Assembly: GCA_035530375.1 (NCBI GenBank)
Contig: DATKUY010000004.1
Coordinates: 1 to 61,012, forward strand
Origin: Sulfuricella sp035530375
Lineage (GTDB): Bacteria; Pseudomonadota; Gammaproteobacteria; Burkholderiales; Sulfuricellaceae
DNA: 61,012 nucleotides
Direction of reading: 5' to 3'
Made by a program: the position numbers and the translations under genes. Of the stretch, positions 26,920 through 36,323 are shown one piece after another (the first letter of the stretch is position 1; each line of letters opens with the position of its first letter). Under the pieces are notes generated by a model. The model was given only the letters and a program-made list of their open reading frames with translations, made no database searches and was not told the DNA's origin.

Positions 26920-26956
26920 TGTCCTGATCACAGGACAGGCATTAAAATGCAGGACA
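26920..26956. promoter_or_regulatory. Operator-like palindrome with a third half-site
   Basis: TGTCCTGATCACAGGACA (26920-26937) has perfect 7-bp arms around ATCA; CAGGACA recurs at 26950-26956. It lies between the divergent PilZ-like gene and yqhA. The binding protein is unknown. Confidence 0.55.
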
Positions 26957-27076
26957 GACAAAAAATCCGGGCGATCAATCGATCCTCTTTTGGGCGGAAA
27001 CCCTTCGGGCCGGGGCTAAATTATTTATGGACGGGCTCTTGGCATTGACTGTTGGATTTGGTGGAGGGCTGGAACA

Positions 27077-27640
27077 ATGAAATGGCTGGAACTGCTGTTT
27101 GAAGGTGTTTTGTGGCGTAGCCGCTATGTCATCCTGTTTGCGGTCGTCGCCAGCATGGCGGCCGGGTTCGCCATTTTTTACATGGCTACCGTTGATGTGT
27201 ACTACCTGGTCGCGCATATCGCCCATTATGCCGACCCGACCATGGCGGAAGAGGCGCGCAAGGTGCTGCACGACAGCACCATCACGCATATCGTCGAGGT
27301 TGTGGACGGCTACCTGCTGGCTACGGTGATGCTGATTTTCTCTCTGGGCCTGTACGAGCTGTTTATCAGCGATATCGACGAAGCGCATGGCAGCAGGGCG
27401 TCGAGCAAGATACTGGTGATCGAGAACCTGGACGACCTGAAGGCGCGCCTGGCCAAGGTGATCCTGATGATCCTGATCGTCACCCTGTTCGAACACGCCC
27501 TCAAAATGACAATAAATTCCGCGCTGGATCTGCTCTATCTCGGCGGCAGCATCGCCTTGATCGGGCTGGCGCTATACCTCACCCATGCAGCAGAAGCGCA
27601 TGATGGAGACAAGGGCAGCGGCTCACATGGCGATGCCTGA
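27077..27640 (+). CDS. YqhA/UPF0114 family membrane protein
   Basis: 187 aa with four predicted helices (about 15-38, 75-95, 128-148, 153-170). FEGVLWRSRYVILFAVVASM and LYELFISDIDEA are typical of UPF0114. Function unknown; relatives are small inner-membrane proteins. It ends with a His/Gly-rich tail. Confidence 0.85.
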   Translation: MKWLELLFEGVLWRSRYVILFAVVASMAAGFAIFYMATVDVYYLVAHIAHYADPTMAEEARKVLHDSTITHIVEVVDGYLLATVMLIFSLGLYELFISDIDEAHGSRASSKILVIENLDDLKARLAKVILMILIVTLFEHALKMTINSALDLLYLGGSIALIGLALYLTHAAEAHDGDKGSGSHGDA

Positions 27641-27745
27641 TTCGGCGGACAGGTTTTTCTCGGGCAGGCGACCTTGCCGGAGCGTTGACGAAGAAGGACA
27701 TTGACAGCTACATTGGCGGGAAGACATAGACAGGGGGTATCCATC

Positions 27746-28261
27746 ATGCTGAAACGTTCTCTGGTTGCATTGCTGCTGCTGCTTTCGTCGGCAGCCGGGC
27801 TGGCTGAAACCCGCGACGTACAGGGTTTTTTCGACCAGAACCTGGGCGACTTCAAGGCCGAGCTCGAAACGGCCCGGAAAGCGGGGAAAAATGGTATCCT
27901 GCTGATGTTCGAGCTGGAGGATTGTCCGTTCTGCCATCGCATGAGGGAAACCATCCTCAACCAGTCCGAAGTGCAGGATTATTACCGCAAGCATTTCCTG
28001 GTTTTCAGCGTCGATCTCAATGGCGACAATCCGCTGGTGGACTTCTCCGGCAAGGAAACCACCGAGAAGAAATTCGGTGCCGAGCAGCGGGTGCGCGCCA
28101 CTCCGGTATTCGCCTTTTATGACCTCAACGGCAGGCAGATAACCCGCTTTACCGGCGCCGCCAAGGACGTGGGCGAATTCATGCTGCTTGGCCGGTACGT
28201 GGTGGACGGCGCATGGAAGAGCGTGCCGTTCGCCAAATACAAGAAGCAAGTCGTGAAATGA
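27746..28261 (+). CDS. Secreted thioredoxin-fold protein (CPFC)
   Basis: 171 aa from ATG 27746. A signal peptide (cleavage near Ala20-Glu21) is followed by a thioredoxin fold with the redox motif CPFC (60-63) and cis-Pro in VRATPVF. It resembles SoxW/DsbC-like periplasmic reductases. It overlaps the TolC gene by 4 bases, so is probably cotranscribed with the TolC-HlyD pair. Confidence 0.82.
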   Translation: MLKRSLVALLLLLSSAAGLAETRDVQGFFDQNLGDFKAELETARKAGKNGILLMFELEDCPFCHRMRETILNQSEVQDYYRKHFLVFSVDLNGDNPLVDFSGKETTEKKFGAEQRVRATPVFAFYDLNGRQITRFTGAAKDVGEFMLLGRYVVDGAWKSVPFAKYKKQVVK

Positions 28262-29556
28262 AGCTAGCCCGCCTCGGCGTCGTGCTGGCCTTGCTGGCTT
28301 GCCTGACGCCGGACGGCCTGGCCGCATCCGGCAAACGGCTCACGCTCGACGATGCGCTGGCGGCGGCGGATGCGGCACACCCCGACCTGGCGCTGGCCGA
28401 AGCGGATCGCGATGCCGCCCTGGCCGAGCAGGATATCTCCGACTCGCGCAGCGACCTTGCCGTCAACCTCGAAGCCGGCCTGCGCCGCGCCGTCCCGTCC
28501 CCCGGACCGGACAGTAGCATCTCCGACAACTCGCTCAGGCTCAATGCGCGAAAAAACCTGTACGACTTCGGTCGCACCGCCTTCGCCGGGCAGGCGGCCA
28601 GGGCTACCGTCGAGGCGCGCGAGGCAGGGCTGCTGGATGCCCGCGAGCAGCGGCGCATCGAAGTGATGGCGCGCTTCTTTGGCGTTCTGGCGGCGGACAT
28701 GCAGTTTACCGCCGACAACGAAACCATGGCGGTGGCCTACGTCAACGCCGATAACGGCAGGGATCGTTTCAAGGTCGGCCAGATTTCCAGCGCCGAGCTG
28801 GCGGAACTGGAGCACCGTTACCAGGAAATCCTGGTGAAGCGCAATGCCAGCCAGTCGCGCGCCCGCATCGCCCGCGCGCGACTTGCCAACGCCATGAACC
28901 AGCCCGGCCAGCTTGCCGCCGAGCTGGAAGACCCCAAGCTCGAAGCCAACAACCGAACCTTGCCGGAGTACGAAACCCTGCTGCCCGCCATGCTGGAGAA
29001 CAACGCCCGTATGCGCTCCAAGCTTGCCCTGCTCGATGCATCGCGGCAGCGCATGGAAGCGCTGCGCGCTGAAAATTCCCCGGTCCTGGATGCCGAGGTC
29101 GAGGCCGCAAACTGGAGCCGCGAAGCAACCACCCGCGACAACCTGCGCGCCGGGGTGGTGCTGACCTGGCCACTGTATCAGGGGCGGCGCGTATCGGCCC
29201 CGCTGGCGCGGGAGCAGGCGCAGTTCCACCGGCTCCAGGCCGAGGCCGACAAGCTGAAGATGGATCTGTCCGATGCGTTGCTGGATACGTGGTCGGAAAT
29301 CGACCAGTTGCAGCATAGCGTGCGCGCGGCGGCGCGGAAACAGGTCGAATACCGCGATCTTGCGCTGGAAAAGGCGCGCGGCCAGTATGAAGTGGAATTG
29401 AAGGCCAATCTGGGCGATGCCATGGCGGCAACCATGGCAGCGAAGCTGCGCGAGCGCACCACCGAGTACCGGCTGGCGCTGGCATTCGCCCGGCTGGAAG
29501 CGCTGCTGGGCGGCCCTTTAAACAAGATGGCTTTTAACGGAGAGCGGGCAAAATGA
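28258..29556 (+). CDS. TolC family outer-membrane factor
   Basis: 432 aa from ATG 28258 (ATGA overlap with the preceding stop). Signal peptide to about Ala21, then the two OEP repeats with long coiled-coil helices (LTLDDALAAADAAHPDLALAEAD; LEKARGQYEVELKANLGDAMAA). Predicted outer-membrane channel for an efflux or secretion system; an adaptor follows but no inner-membrane pump. Confidence 0.87.
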   Translation: MKLARLGVVLALLACLTPDGLAASGKRLTLDDALAAADAAHPDLALAEADRDAALAEQDISDSRSDLAVNLEAGLRRAVPSPGPDSSISDNSLRLNARKNLYDFGRTAFAGQAARATVEAREAGLLDAREQRRIEVMARFFGVLAADMQFTADNETMAVAYVNADNGRDRFKVGQISSAELAELEHRYQEILVKRNASQSRARIARARLANAMNQPGQLAAELEDPKLEANNRTLPEYETLLPAMLENNARMRSKLALLDASRQRMEALRAENSPVLDAEVEAANWSREATTRDNLRAGVVLTWPLYQGRRVSAPLAREQAQFHRLQAEADKLKMDLSDALLDTWSEIDQLQHSVRAAARKQVEYRDLALEKARGQYEVELKANLGDAMAATMAAKLRERTTEYRLALAFARLEALLGGPLNKMAFNGERAK

Positions 29557-30308
29557 AAAAAATCGTTCTGGCGGGTCTGTTGGCCATGGCTGCCATGGCC
29601 GCGCAGGCGGCGGATGTCGCCGCCACGCTGCAATGGTCGCAGCGGGTGGAACTCTCTCCGCGGGTTTCAGGCATCGTACGCGAGGTCGGAGTCAATGTCG
29701 GCGACCGGGTAAAAAAAGGGCAGCCACTGCTCGCCCTGGATGCGGCTCTCTATGAGGCCAGGTTGGCGGAAGGCCGCGCTGCCGTGGCGCGCTTTACGGA
29801 AGAAACGGCGGAGGCCAAACGCGACCTTGCCCGTACCCAGGAGCTCTACGACCGAACCGTGATCTCGACCTCCGAACTGGACCAGGGCAAGCTGCGCCAT
29901 GCGCGCGCCGCAGCGCAACTGGATGGCGCCCGTGCGCGGCTCAGGGCGGATCAAAAGAACCTGGCGGACAGCGTGCTGCGCGCCCCTTTCGATGCCGTGG
30001 TGGTCGCACGGCTGGTCGAGCCGGGGCAAAGCGTGGCGGTCGGCCTCCAGCCCCAGGCCTTGCTGGTTCTGGCGAAAGCGGGGGAGATGACGGCGCGCTT
30101 CAAGATGTCCGCCGAGCATATCGGCGGCCTCAAGGTTGGGCAGGCCGTGACGGTGATAGTGGGCAAGCAGGACTACTCCGCCACCCTCAAGACCCTCGGC
30201 CTGGAAGCGATCAGGGAAAAGGGCGGCGCGGTTTATGAAGCGGATGCGGTGTTCGCGGTGAAAGAATTGTTGCGGGCAGGAACCGCGGCGACGGTGAAAC
30301 TGCCCTGA
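29553..30308 (+). CDS. HlyD/RND-type periplasmic adaptor (short)
   Basis: 251 aa, signal peptide to about Ala19. Lipoyl-like (LSPRVSGIVREVGVNVGDRVKKGQ), alpha-hairpin (about 60-125) and beta-barrel segments are present; the membrane-proximal domain is reduced. It overlaps the TolC gene by 4 bases and would bridge it to a pump, perhaps the RND pump encoded 3 kb downstream. Confidence 0.82.
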   Translation: MKKIVLAGLLAMAAMAAQAADVAATLQWSQRVELSPRVSGIVREVGVNVGDRVKKGQPLLALDAALYEARLAEGRAAVARFTEETAEAKRDLARTQELYDRTVISTSELDQGKLRHARAAAQLDGARARLRADQKNLADSVLRAPFDAVVVARLVEPGQSVAVGLQPQALLVLAKAGEMTARFKMSAEHIGGLKVGQAVTVIVGKQDYSATLKTLGLEAIREKGGAVYEADAVFAVKELLRAGTAATVKLP

Positions 30309-30808
30309 CGGGGTTGCGGTAAAACGGTAAATTACAGACATTAGCGAACAGCCGTTCCGACCCAAAACGGGTGCTCGGGAATTAGAGATGGCGCGCAATA
30401 CTCGACATTCCCGCCTTAATATTTCCAAACTCCAAACCTATCTACTTAAGTTTCGTTTAAGTTCTGGCCGTGTAAGGTATCGTCAAGGCAATACCTAAGC
30501 GGCAAGATCATAGAAGTGACCATGGATGCGCGCGCCTCCCCGGAGGTTGTGAGGAAATCGTAGCGAGCAACACCGAACGCAAGGAACCGCGCAATGAGCG
30601 ACGAGACATATCAAGTGGATAGGCGAGGAGTGGACGGGCACGCGACGCCACGATCGGAGCGCGCAGTAGATTTATTTACAACCCCTCGGTCGACTTCGAA
30701 GATAAGTTGGGCGAGAAGTATCCAGCTGACTGAGCGCGCATGCTGCTGTATCTCGACTGAAGGCGCAGGCGGATTCTTGCAAACCGTTTCAAGGCACAGC
30801 TTTCCCCC
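30309..30808 (+). other. 500-bp non-coding region upstream of the RND operon
   Basis: No convincing gene. It contains a PmrA-type box (30445-30461), a candidate -10 (TAAGGT, 30473-30478) and, just after it, an AGGTAT...ATACCT inverted repeat (30475-30496) that could form a 5' UTR hairpin. The remaining about 300 bases before the lipoprotein gene show short stop-rich frames; a long 5' UTR or small RNA is possible but not supported. Confidence 0.5.
30445..30461 (+). promoter_or_regulatory. PmrA/QseB-type response-regulator box 1
   Basis: CTTAAG, 5 bases, TTTAAG: a direct repeat with 11-bp period, matching the PmrA/QseB box form. A -10-like hexamer begins 11 bases after it, exactly as at box 2 (36241-36257). 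The cognate regulator is probably the OmpR-family gene at 38948. Confidence 0.65.
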
Positions 30809-32176
30809 ATGAAACCATACATCCGGATTCTACTTTGTCTGCTGGTTGGGCTTTCAGGATGCGCCACCTACCGGCCATTGCTCCTCGACGACCATCCGAC
30901 GACGGTTACTTCGATTTCCCATCTCACGATGGATGCAAAACGCCTGCCGTTCCCCTCCTTGGCCGGCCATAAGTTCGACCTGTCCGACGGGCTGGACATG
31001 ACGGAAACCGCCATGCTGGCCGTGGCGAACAATCCCGTCCTGAAGCTCGCCCGTGACGATGCCCGCATCGCCCAAGCCCAAGCCTTCGCCGCCGGCCTGC
31101 TGCCCGACCCCCAATTCAACCTCAGCCGCGACTTTCCCCGGAAACCGGCTCCGGACACCACCAGCGCATTCAACGCCGGGCTGGCCTACGATCTCAATGC
31201 CCTGGTGACCCATGGCGCCGGAGCCTCGGCAGTCAGGTACGACAGCCGCAAAACCGATCTCAACCTGCTGTGGCAGGAATGGCAGGTAGTAGCCCAGGCA
31301 CGCCTGCTGTTTTCCCGTGCGGTAAGCCAGGATCGGCAATTGCACTGGCTTACGGAGAACCGTGATTTGCTGGCCGACCGTTATGCCAAGTCCAGGGCTG
31401 CCTTGGAGGCGGGAAACCTTACCCTCGATATCGCCAACGTATCCCTTGCCGCCTGGCAGGATATGTCTCGCCTGGTCAACGACCTGGAACGTCTGCAACT
31501 GCAAACCCGCCACGACCTCAATGCCCTGCTGGGGCTCGTGCCGGGCGTGACCCTCAAGCTGGTGGACGACGAACCCCTCGCCGTGCCGAACGAAGCGGCC
31601 GTCATGCGGGCTCTCGACGATCTGCCCCGCCGCCGCCCCGACCTGCTGGCCCTGAAGGCGGGATACGCCGCTCAGGACGCCCGCTACCGGCAGGCCATCC
31701 TGGCCCAGTTCCCGCCTCTCAACCTGGCCTTCACCCGTACTCGGGATACCGCCGGCCTGCTGACCCGCGGCTTCGCCCTGTCCATGGCACTGCCCCTGCT
31801 CAACGGCAACCGGGGCAACATCCGCATTGAGGAAGCCACCCGCCAGCGACTGCACGACGAATACCAGACTCGCCTTAACACCGCCCACGACGAAGTGGAA
31901 CTCCTGGTGGCGGACAACCGCCTCGTTGCCGCCCAGTCGCGAACGACGGAAGCCGCCCTGCCCTCCCTCGACTGCGCCGCCGATCATGCCCGTTTGGCAC
32001 TGGCGGACGGCAACCTGGACGGCCCCGGTTTTGCCGCGCTCCAATCGGCGCGTATCGCCAAACATGTGGAAGCGGCGAACCTCCGGCAAACCCTGCTGGA
32101 AAGCCGCATCGCGCTGCTGACCTTGCTGGGCGGGGATTTCCCCGTCCAGCCCGTCCTTTCGGAGCACTCTCAATGA
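30809..32176 (+). CDS. TolC family outer-membrane lipoprotein of an RND pump
   Basis: 455 aa with a lipoprotein signal (lipobox LSGC, Cys18). OEP repeats form the channel and periplasmic coiled coils (DMTETAMLAVANNPVLKLARDDARIAQAQAFAAG begins repeat 1, cited here in part). It overlaps the adaptor gene by 4 bases and is first in the OMF-adaptor-pump operon; the PmrA-type box lies about 350 bases upstream. Confidence 0.85.
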   Translation: MKPYIRILLCLLVGLSGCATYRPLLLDDHPTTVTSISHLTMDAKRLPFPSLAGHKFDLSDGLDMTETAMLAVANNPVLKLARDDARIAQAQAFAAGLLPDPQFNLSRDFPRKPAPDTTSAFNAGLAYDLNALVTHGAGASAVRYDSRKTDLNLLWQEWQVVAQARLLFSRAVSQDRQLHWLTENRDLLADRYAKSRAALEAGNLTLDIANVSLAAWQDMSRLVNDLERLQLQTRHDLNALLGLVPGVTLKLVDDEPLAVPNEAAVMRALDDLPRRRPDLLALKAGYAAQDARYRQAILAQFPPLNLAFTRTRDTAGLLTRGFALSMALPLLNGNRGNIRIEEATRQRLHDEYQTRLNTAHDEVELLVADNRLVAAQSRTTEAALPSLDCAADHARLALADGNLDGPGFAALQSARIAKHVEAANLRQTLLESRIALLTLLGGDFPVQPVLSEHSQ

Positions 32177-33198
32177 ACAAATGTTTTCTCGCCGCCTGCC
32201 TATTGTTTTTTCTCGCCGGCTCTGCCTTGGCGGAAAGCCAGGAACCGGCCAGTGTTCTGGTGCAGGTCCAGCCGTTGCGGCAGATGGCGCTGGCCAGTCG
32301 GGTTTCCGGCTACGGCACGGTGATGTCCGAACCCGGCGCCACGGTGAACCTCAACTTCCCCAAGGCTGGGCGCATCGACCGGCTGCTGGTTTCTCCCGGA
32401 CAACCGGTGAAGAAGGGCCAGTCTCTGCTGGAAATCACCACCGATCCTGCCGGCACCCTGGCCTACGGCCAGGCGGAAAACGCCGTGGCTTTCGCCCGTG
32501 GCGAACTGGATCGAGCCAAGGCACTGTTCGCCCAGCAATTGGCGACCCACTCCCAGCTAGATAACGCGGCCAAGTCCCTCAAGGACACCGAGCAAGCCCT
32601 GGCAGCCCAGGGCGCACTGGGGGGCGGCGCCAAACGGGACAAGCTGGCGGCGCCTTTCGATGGCCTGGTGACGTCCATCTCCGCCGCCCAGGGCGACCGC
32701 TTCCAGGCTGGCGCCAATCTCGTCCAACTGGCGCGCACCGATTATCTGCGCGCCCGCCTCGGCGTCGAGCCGGAAGACAGCCGGCAGCTCCATGTTGGCA
32801 TGAAGGTGCGTCTGGCGTCGGTGTTCGACCCTCAGCGCACGGTGGAAGGCGAAGTACGCCAGGTGGCGGGGCAGATCGACGCCCAGACCCAGTTGGTGGA
32901 TGTGACGGTGCGCTTCGTGGGCGGTGCTTTTCTCCCCGGCAGCCGGGTCAGGGGAGAGATCGCCGCCGAGGAACGCAAGGCACCGGCCGTTCCCCGTCAG
33001 GCGGTGTTGCGTGACGCTGACGGGGCGTACCTGTTCCAGGTGGTGGGCGGCAAGGCCCGCCGCATCAAGGTCGAAACGGGCATCGAGGACGGCGGCTGGG
33101 TCGAGGTGCGCGGACGGGGCCTGCTGAATGCGCCGGTGGTAGTGCTGGGCAACTATGAACTGGAGGACGGCATGGCGGTGCGGGAAGCCAAACCATGA
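32173..33198 (+). CDS. RND efflux periplasmic adaptor (membrane fusion protein)
   Basis: 341 aa, signal peptide to about Ala20. Lipoyl half-motifs (FPKAGRIDRLLVSPGQPVKKGQS; DKLAAPFDGLVTSISAAQGDRF), a short alpha-hairpin and a beta-barrel are in the standard order. It links the RND pump to the outer-membrane lipoprotein; 4-base overlaps on both sides. Confidence 0.9.
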   Translation: MNKCFLAACLLFFLAGSALAESQEPASVLVQVQPLRQMALASRVSGYGTVMSEPGATVNLNFPKAGRIDRLLVSPGQPVKKGQSLLEITTDPAGTLAYGQAENAVAFARGELDRAKALFAQQLATHSQLDNAAKSLKDTEQALAAQGALGGGAKRDKLAAPFDGLVTSISAAQGDRFQAGANLVQLARTDYLRARLGVEPEDSRQLHVGMKVRLASVFDPQRTVEGEVRQVAGQIDAQTQLVDVTVRFVGGAFLPGSRVRGEIAAEERKAPAVPRQAVLRDADGAYLFQVVGGKARRIKVETGIEDGGWVEVRGRGLLNAPVVVLGNYELEDGMAVREAKP

Positions 33199-36100
33199 AC
33201 GTCACCCGCTGGACTCAACATCACCGCCGCTCCATCCTGTTCCTGTTGGCCTTGTTGGCGGGAGGCGGGCTGTTCGCTGCATTCAGCCTGCCCGTGTCCC
33301 TGTTTCCGAATGTGGATTTCCCGCGGGTGGTGGTCAGTCTGGATTCCGGCGACCGCCCCGCGGAGCAGATGGCGCTGCAGGTCACCATGCCGGTGGAAGA
33401 GGCAATCCGTCGCATTCCCGGCGTGAAGAACGTGCGTTCCACCACCAGCCGGGGCAGCGCCGAGGTGTCCCTCAATTTTGGCTGGGGCACCGACATGGCG
33501 GCCGCCGCCCTGCAGGTCAATGCCGCCGTATCGCAGATTCTACCGACGCTGCCCGCCGGCACCCGCCTGGAAACCCGGCGCATGGACCCGACGGTGTTTC
33601 CCGTCATCGCCTACAGCCTGACTTCGGATTCAGTGCCCCTCACCGGCTTGCGGGATTTGGCCCAGTACCAGATACGCCCCTTGCTGTCCGCTATCGACGG
33701 GGTAGCTCGGGTGCAGGTGGTGGGCGGCGCCATGGAGGAATACCAGGTGCTGGTGGATCCGGCGCGGCTGCAAGCCTATAACCTGTCCATGGACGACGTA
33801 TCCAAGGCGCTTTCCGCCGCCAATGTAATCACCGCCGTGGGCCGGCTGGAGGATCATTACAAGCTGTACCTCGCCATCGCCGATACCCGTTTCCACAACC
33901 GGGAAGAAATCGGCCAGACCGTGCTCAAGACCGGCAGCGACGGCGTGATTCGGCTGGAGGCTGTAGCCGCCGTGCGCCGCAGCGTTTCCCCCCAGTGGCT
34001 GCGGGTCAACGCTGACGGGCACGATGCGGTGCTGTTCCAGATCTACCAGCAGCCGGGCGGCAACAGCGTGCGGATAGCCCAGGACGTCAAAAACCGCCTG
34101 GGCGCGTTCCAGGCCCATCTGCCGCCGGGGGTGAAAATCGCCAACTGGTACGACCAGAGCGAACTGGTGGTGGATTCCGCCACCAGTGTGCGGGATGCCA
34201 TCCTCATTGGCATAGGGCTCGCCGCTGCCGTGCTGTGGATATTTCTGCGTAACGGCAAGGTTACCCTGATCGCGGTGCTGGTGGTGCCGGCGGTGCTCGC
34301 CACCACCGTGGTGCTGCTGCACGTGCTCGATATGAGCTTCAACATCATGACCCTGGGCGGCATGGCGGCGGCGGTGGGGCTCATCATCGACGATGCCATC
34401 GTGATGGTGGAGCACATCATGCGCCGCCTGCAGGAAGGCGCCTTGCCCCACCACGAGCGGGTGATGAACGCGGCCCTGGAATTCTTCCGTCCCTTGGCCG
34501 GTTCCAGCGGAGCCACCCTGGTGATTTTCGCGCCCCTGGCTTTCCTCAGCGGCGTGACCGGGGCCTTTTTCAAGGCCTTGTCCATCACCATGGCATCCGG
34601 ACTGTTTATTTCCTTTCTCGTCACCTGGCTGGCGGTGCCGATCCTGGCCGACCACTGGCTCACCGAGCGGGACGCCGAGATCGACCATGGCGGCCGGCTC
34701 ACCGCCTGGTTCCACGCCCGCTACGAGGCGGCGATGGGCAAGCTCCTGGTCCGTCCACTGTGGTTGCTAGTCGGTCTCCTGCCGCTGCTGCTCGCCGGAC
34801 TGCTGGCTTACAACGCAGTGGGTTCCGGCTTCATGCCGGCCATGGATGAAGGCGGTTTTATCCTCGATTACCGCAGCCCACCCGGCACCTCCCTGGCTGA
34901 AACCGACCGCCTATTGCGTCAGGTGGAGGACATCGTCAAGGCCAACCCCAATGTCGCCACCTATTCCCGGCGCACCGGCACCCAGTTGGGCGGCGGTCTG
35001 ACCGAAGCCAACGAAGGCGATTTCTTCATCCGCCTGAAATCCGGGCCGAGGGCGCCCATCGACGAAGTGATGGACCAGATCCGCAGCCGGGTGGAAAAAG
35101 AGGTTCCAGGGCTCGACATCGAACTGGCGCAACTGATGGAAGACTTGATTGGCGACCTGACCGCCGTGCCCCAGCCCATCGAGGTGAAGATTTTCTCCGA
35201 CGACCCGGCGCAATTGGCTGCTCTGGCAAAGAAAACGGCCGCCGCCATCGGCCGAATTTCCGGGGTGGTGGATGTGCGCAACGGCATCAATCCCGCCGGC
35301 GACGCGCTGGAAATTCACGTCGACCGTATCAAGGCAGCCCTCGAAGGCGTCGACCCGGACAGCGTGACCCGCATGGTGGGCAATATCCTCGGCGGCAACG
35401 TCACCACCGAAATCCAGCAGGGGCCGAAGATGGTCGGGGTGCGGGTGTGGACTCCCGCCGTATTGCGCGACACCGACACCAAACTCGACCGGCTCCAGCT
35501 GCGGGCGCCGGACGGGCACCTGTTTCCCCTCAAGCGGGTGGCGGAGATCGTGGCGGTCAGTGGCCAGCCCCAGATCAGCCGGGAAAACCTCAAGCGCATG
35601 GTGGCGGTAACCGCCCGCATCAGCGGCCGGGACATGGGCTCGGCAGTGCGGGAGGTGAAACAGGCGATGGACGCGCCGGGGATGCTGCCGGCAGGGATGT
35701 ATTACGAACTGGGCGGACTGTACAAGCAGCAGCAAATCGCCTTTCGCGGCCTGCTGGCCGTGCTCGCGGCGGCGGTGGCCCTGGTGTTCCTGCTGTTGCT
35801 GTTTCTCTATGAGCGCTTTCGGGTCGCTCTGTCGGTGATGGCCATTCCCGTCCTGTCCCTGTCGGCAGTATTCGTCGGCCTGTGGGCAACGGGCATCGAG
35901 CTCAATATCTCGGCCATGATGGGCATGACCATGATCGTGGGTATCGTGACGGAAGTGGCGATTTTCTACTTCTCCGAATACCAGGCCCTGGCGGGAACCA
36001 TGCCCCGCCGGAAGGCCCTGATTTTGGCTGGCAAGAACCGCATGCGGCCTATCGCCATGACCACTCTGGCAGCTATTCTCACCCTGCTGCCCTTGGCGCT

Positions 36101-36245
36101 TGCCATCGGTCGGGGCTCGGCCATGCAGCAGCCCCTGGCGGTGGCCATCATTTCCGGCTTGGCGGTGCAATTGCCTCTGGTGCTGGTGGTCATGCCGGTG
36201 CTGTTCGATTTATCGCAAAAGTGGAGGAGGCGTGGGGCGGATTAA
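33195..36245 (+). CDS. RND efflux transporter, HAE1-like inner-membrane pump
   Basis: 1016 aa with 12 predicted helices and two large periplasmic loops (porter domains PN/PC). TM4 carries the proton-relay pair Asp-Asp in GLIIDDAIVMVEH (about 395-407), which points to drug-type HAE1 pumps rather than heavy-metal HME pumps (usually one Asp in DxAIV). Proton-driven export of an unknown substrate. Its stop codon lies inside the PmrA-type box 2. Confidence 0.92.
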   Translation: MNVTRWTQHHRRSILFLLALLAGGGLFAAFSLPVSLFPNVDFPRVVVSLDSGDRPAEQMALQVTMPVEEAIRRIPGVKNVRSTTSRGSAEVSLNFGWGTDMAAAALQVNAAVSQILPTLPAGTRLETRRMDPTVFPVIAYSLTSDSVPLTGLRDLAQYQIRPLLSAIDGVARVQVVGGAMEEYQVLVDPARLQAYNLSMDDVSKALSAANVITAVGRLEDHYKLYLAIADTRFHNREEIGQTVLKTGSDGVIRLEAVAAVRRSVSPQWLRVNADGHDAVLFQIYQQPGGNSVRIAQDVKNRLGAFQAHLPPGVKIANWYDQSELVVDSATSVRDAILIGIGLAAAVLWIFLRNGKVTLIAVLVVPAVLATTVVLLHVLDMSFNIMTLGGMAAAVGLIIDDAIVMVEHIMRRLQEGALPHHERVMNAALEFFRPLAGSSGATLVIFAPLAFLSGVTGAFFKALSITMASGLFISFLVTWLAVPILADHWLTERDAEIDHGGRLTAWFHARYEAAMGKLLVRPLWLLVGLLPLLLAGLLAYNAVGSGFMPAMDEGGFILDYRSPPGTSLAETDRLLRQVEDIVKANPNVATYSRRTGTQLGGGLTEANEGDFFIRLKSGPRAPIDEVMDQIRSRVEKEVPGLDIELAQLMEDLIGDLTAVPQPIEVKIFSDDPAQLAALAKKTAAAIGRISGVVDVRNGINPAGDALEIHVDRIKAALEGVDPDSVTRMVGNILGGNVTTEIQQGPKMVGVRVWTPAVLRDTDTKLDRLQLRAPDGHLFPLKRVAEIVAVSGQPQISRENLKRMVAVTARISGRDMGSAVREVKQAMDAPGMLPAGMYYELGGLYKQQQIAFRGLLAVLAAAVALVFLLLLFLYERFRVALSVMAIPVLSLSAVFVGLWATGIELNISAMMGMTMIVGIVTEVAIFYFSEYQALAGTMPRRKALILAGKNRMRPIAMTTLAAILTLLPLALAIGRGSAMQQPLAVAIISGLAVQLPLVLVVMPVLFDLSQKWRRRGAD

Positions 36246-36257
36246 GTCTGTCTTAAG
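36241..36257 (+). promoter_or_regulatory. PmrA/QseB-type response-regulator box 2
   Basis: ATTAAG, 5 bases, CTTAAG, overlapping the RND stop codon; TATGCT (36269-36274) begins 11 bases later as a -10. This predicts a separate promoter for the PepSY-ABC genes. Confidence 0.65.
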
Positions 36258-36323
36258 TGTCCATGCCGTATGCTGGTTCCCATGGCGCAGATGCTCGCCA
36301 TGTTCAACCAAAAGGAGCTTGAA

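Noticed and set aside
30594..30812. 72-codon ORF upstream of the RND operon
   Set aside because: Low-quality composition, no domain, and it overlaps the lipoprotein start; more likely untranslated leader.
32924..33127. Frame within the RND adaptor gene
   Set aside because: Out-of-frame shadow of the adaptor; no supporting start or family.
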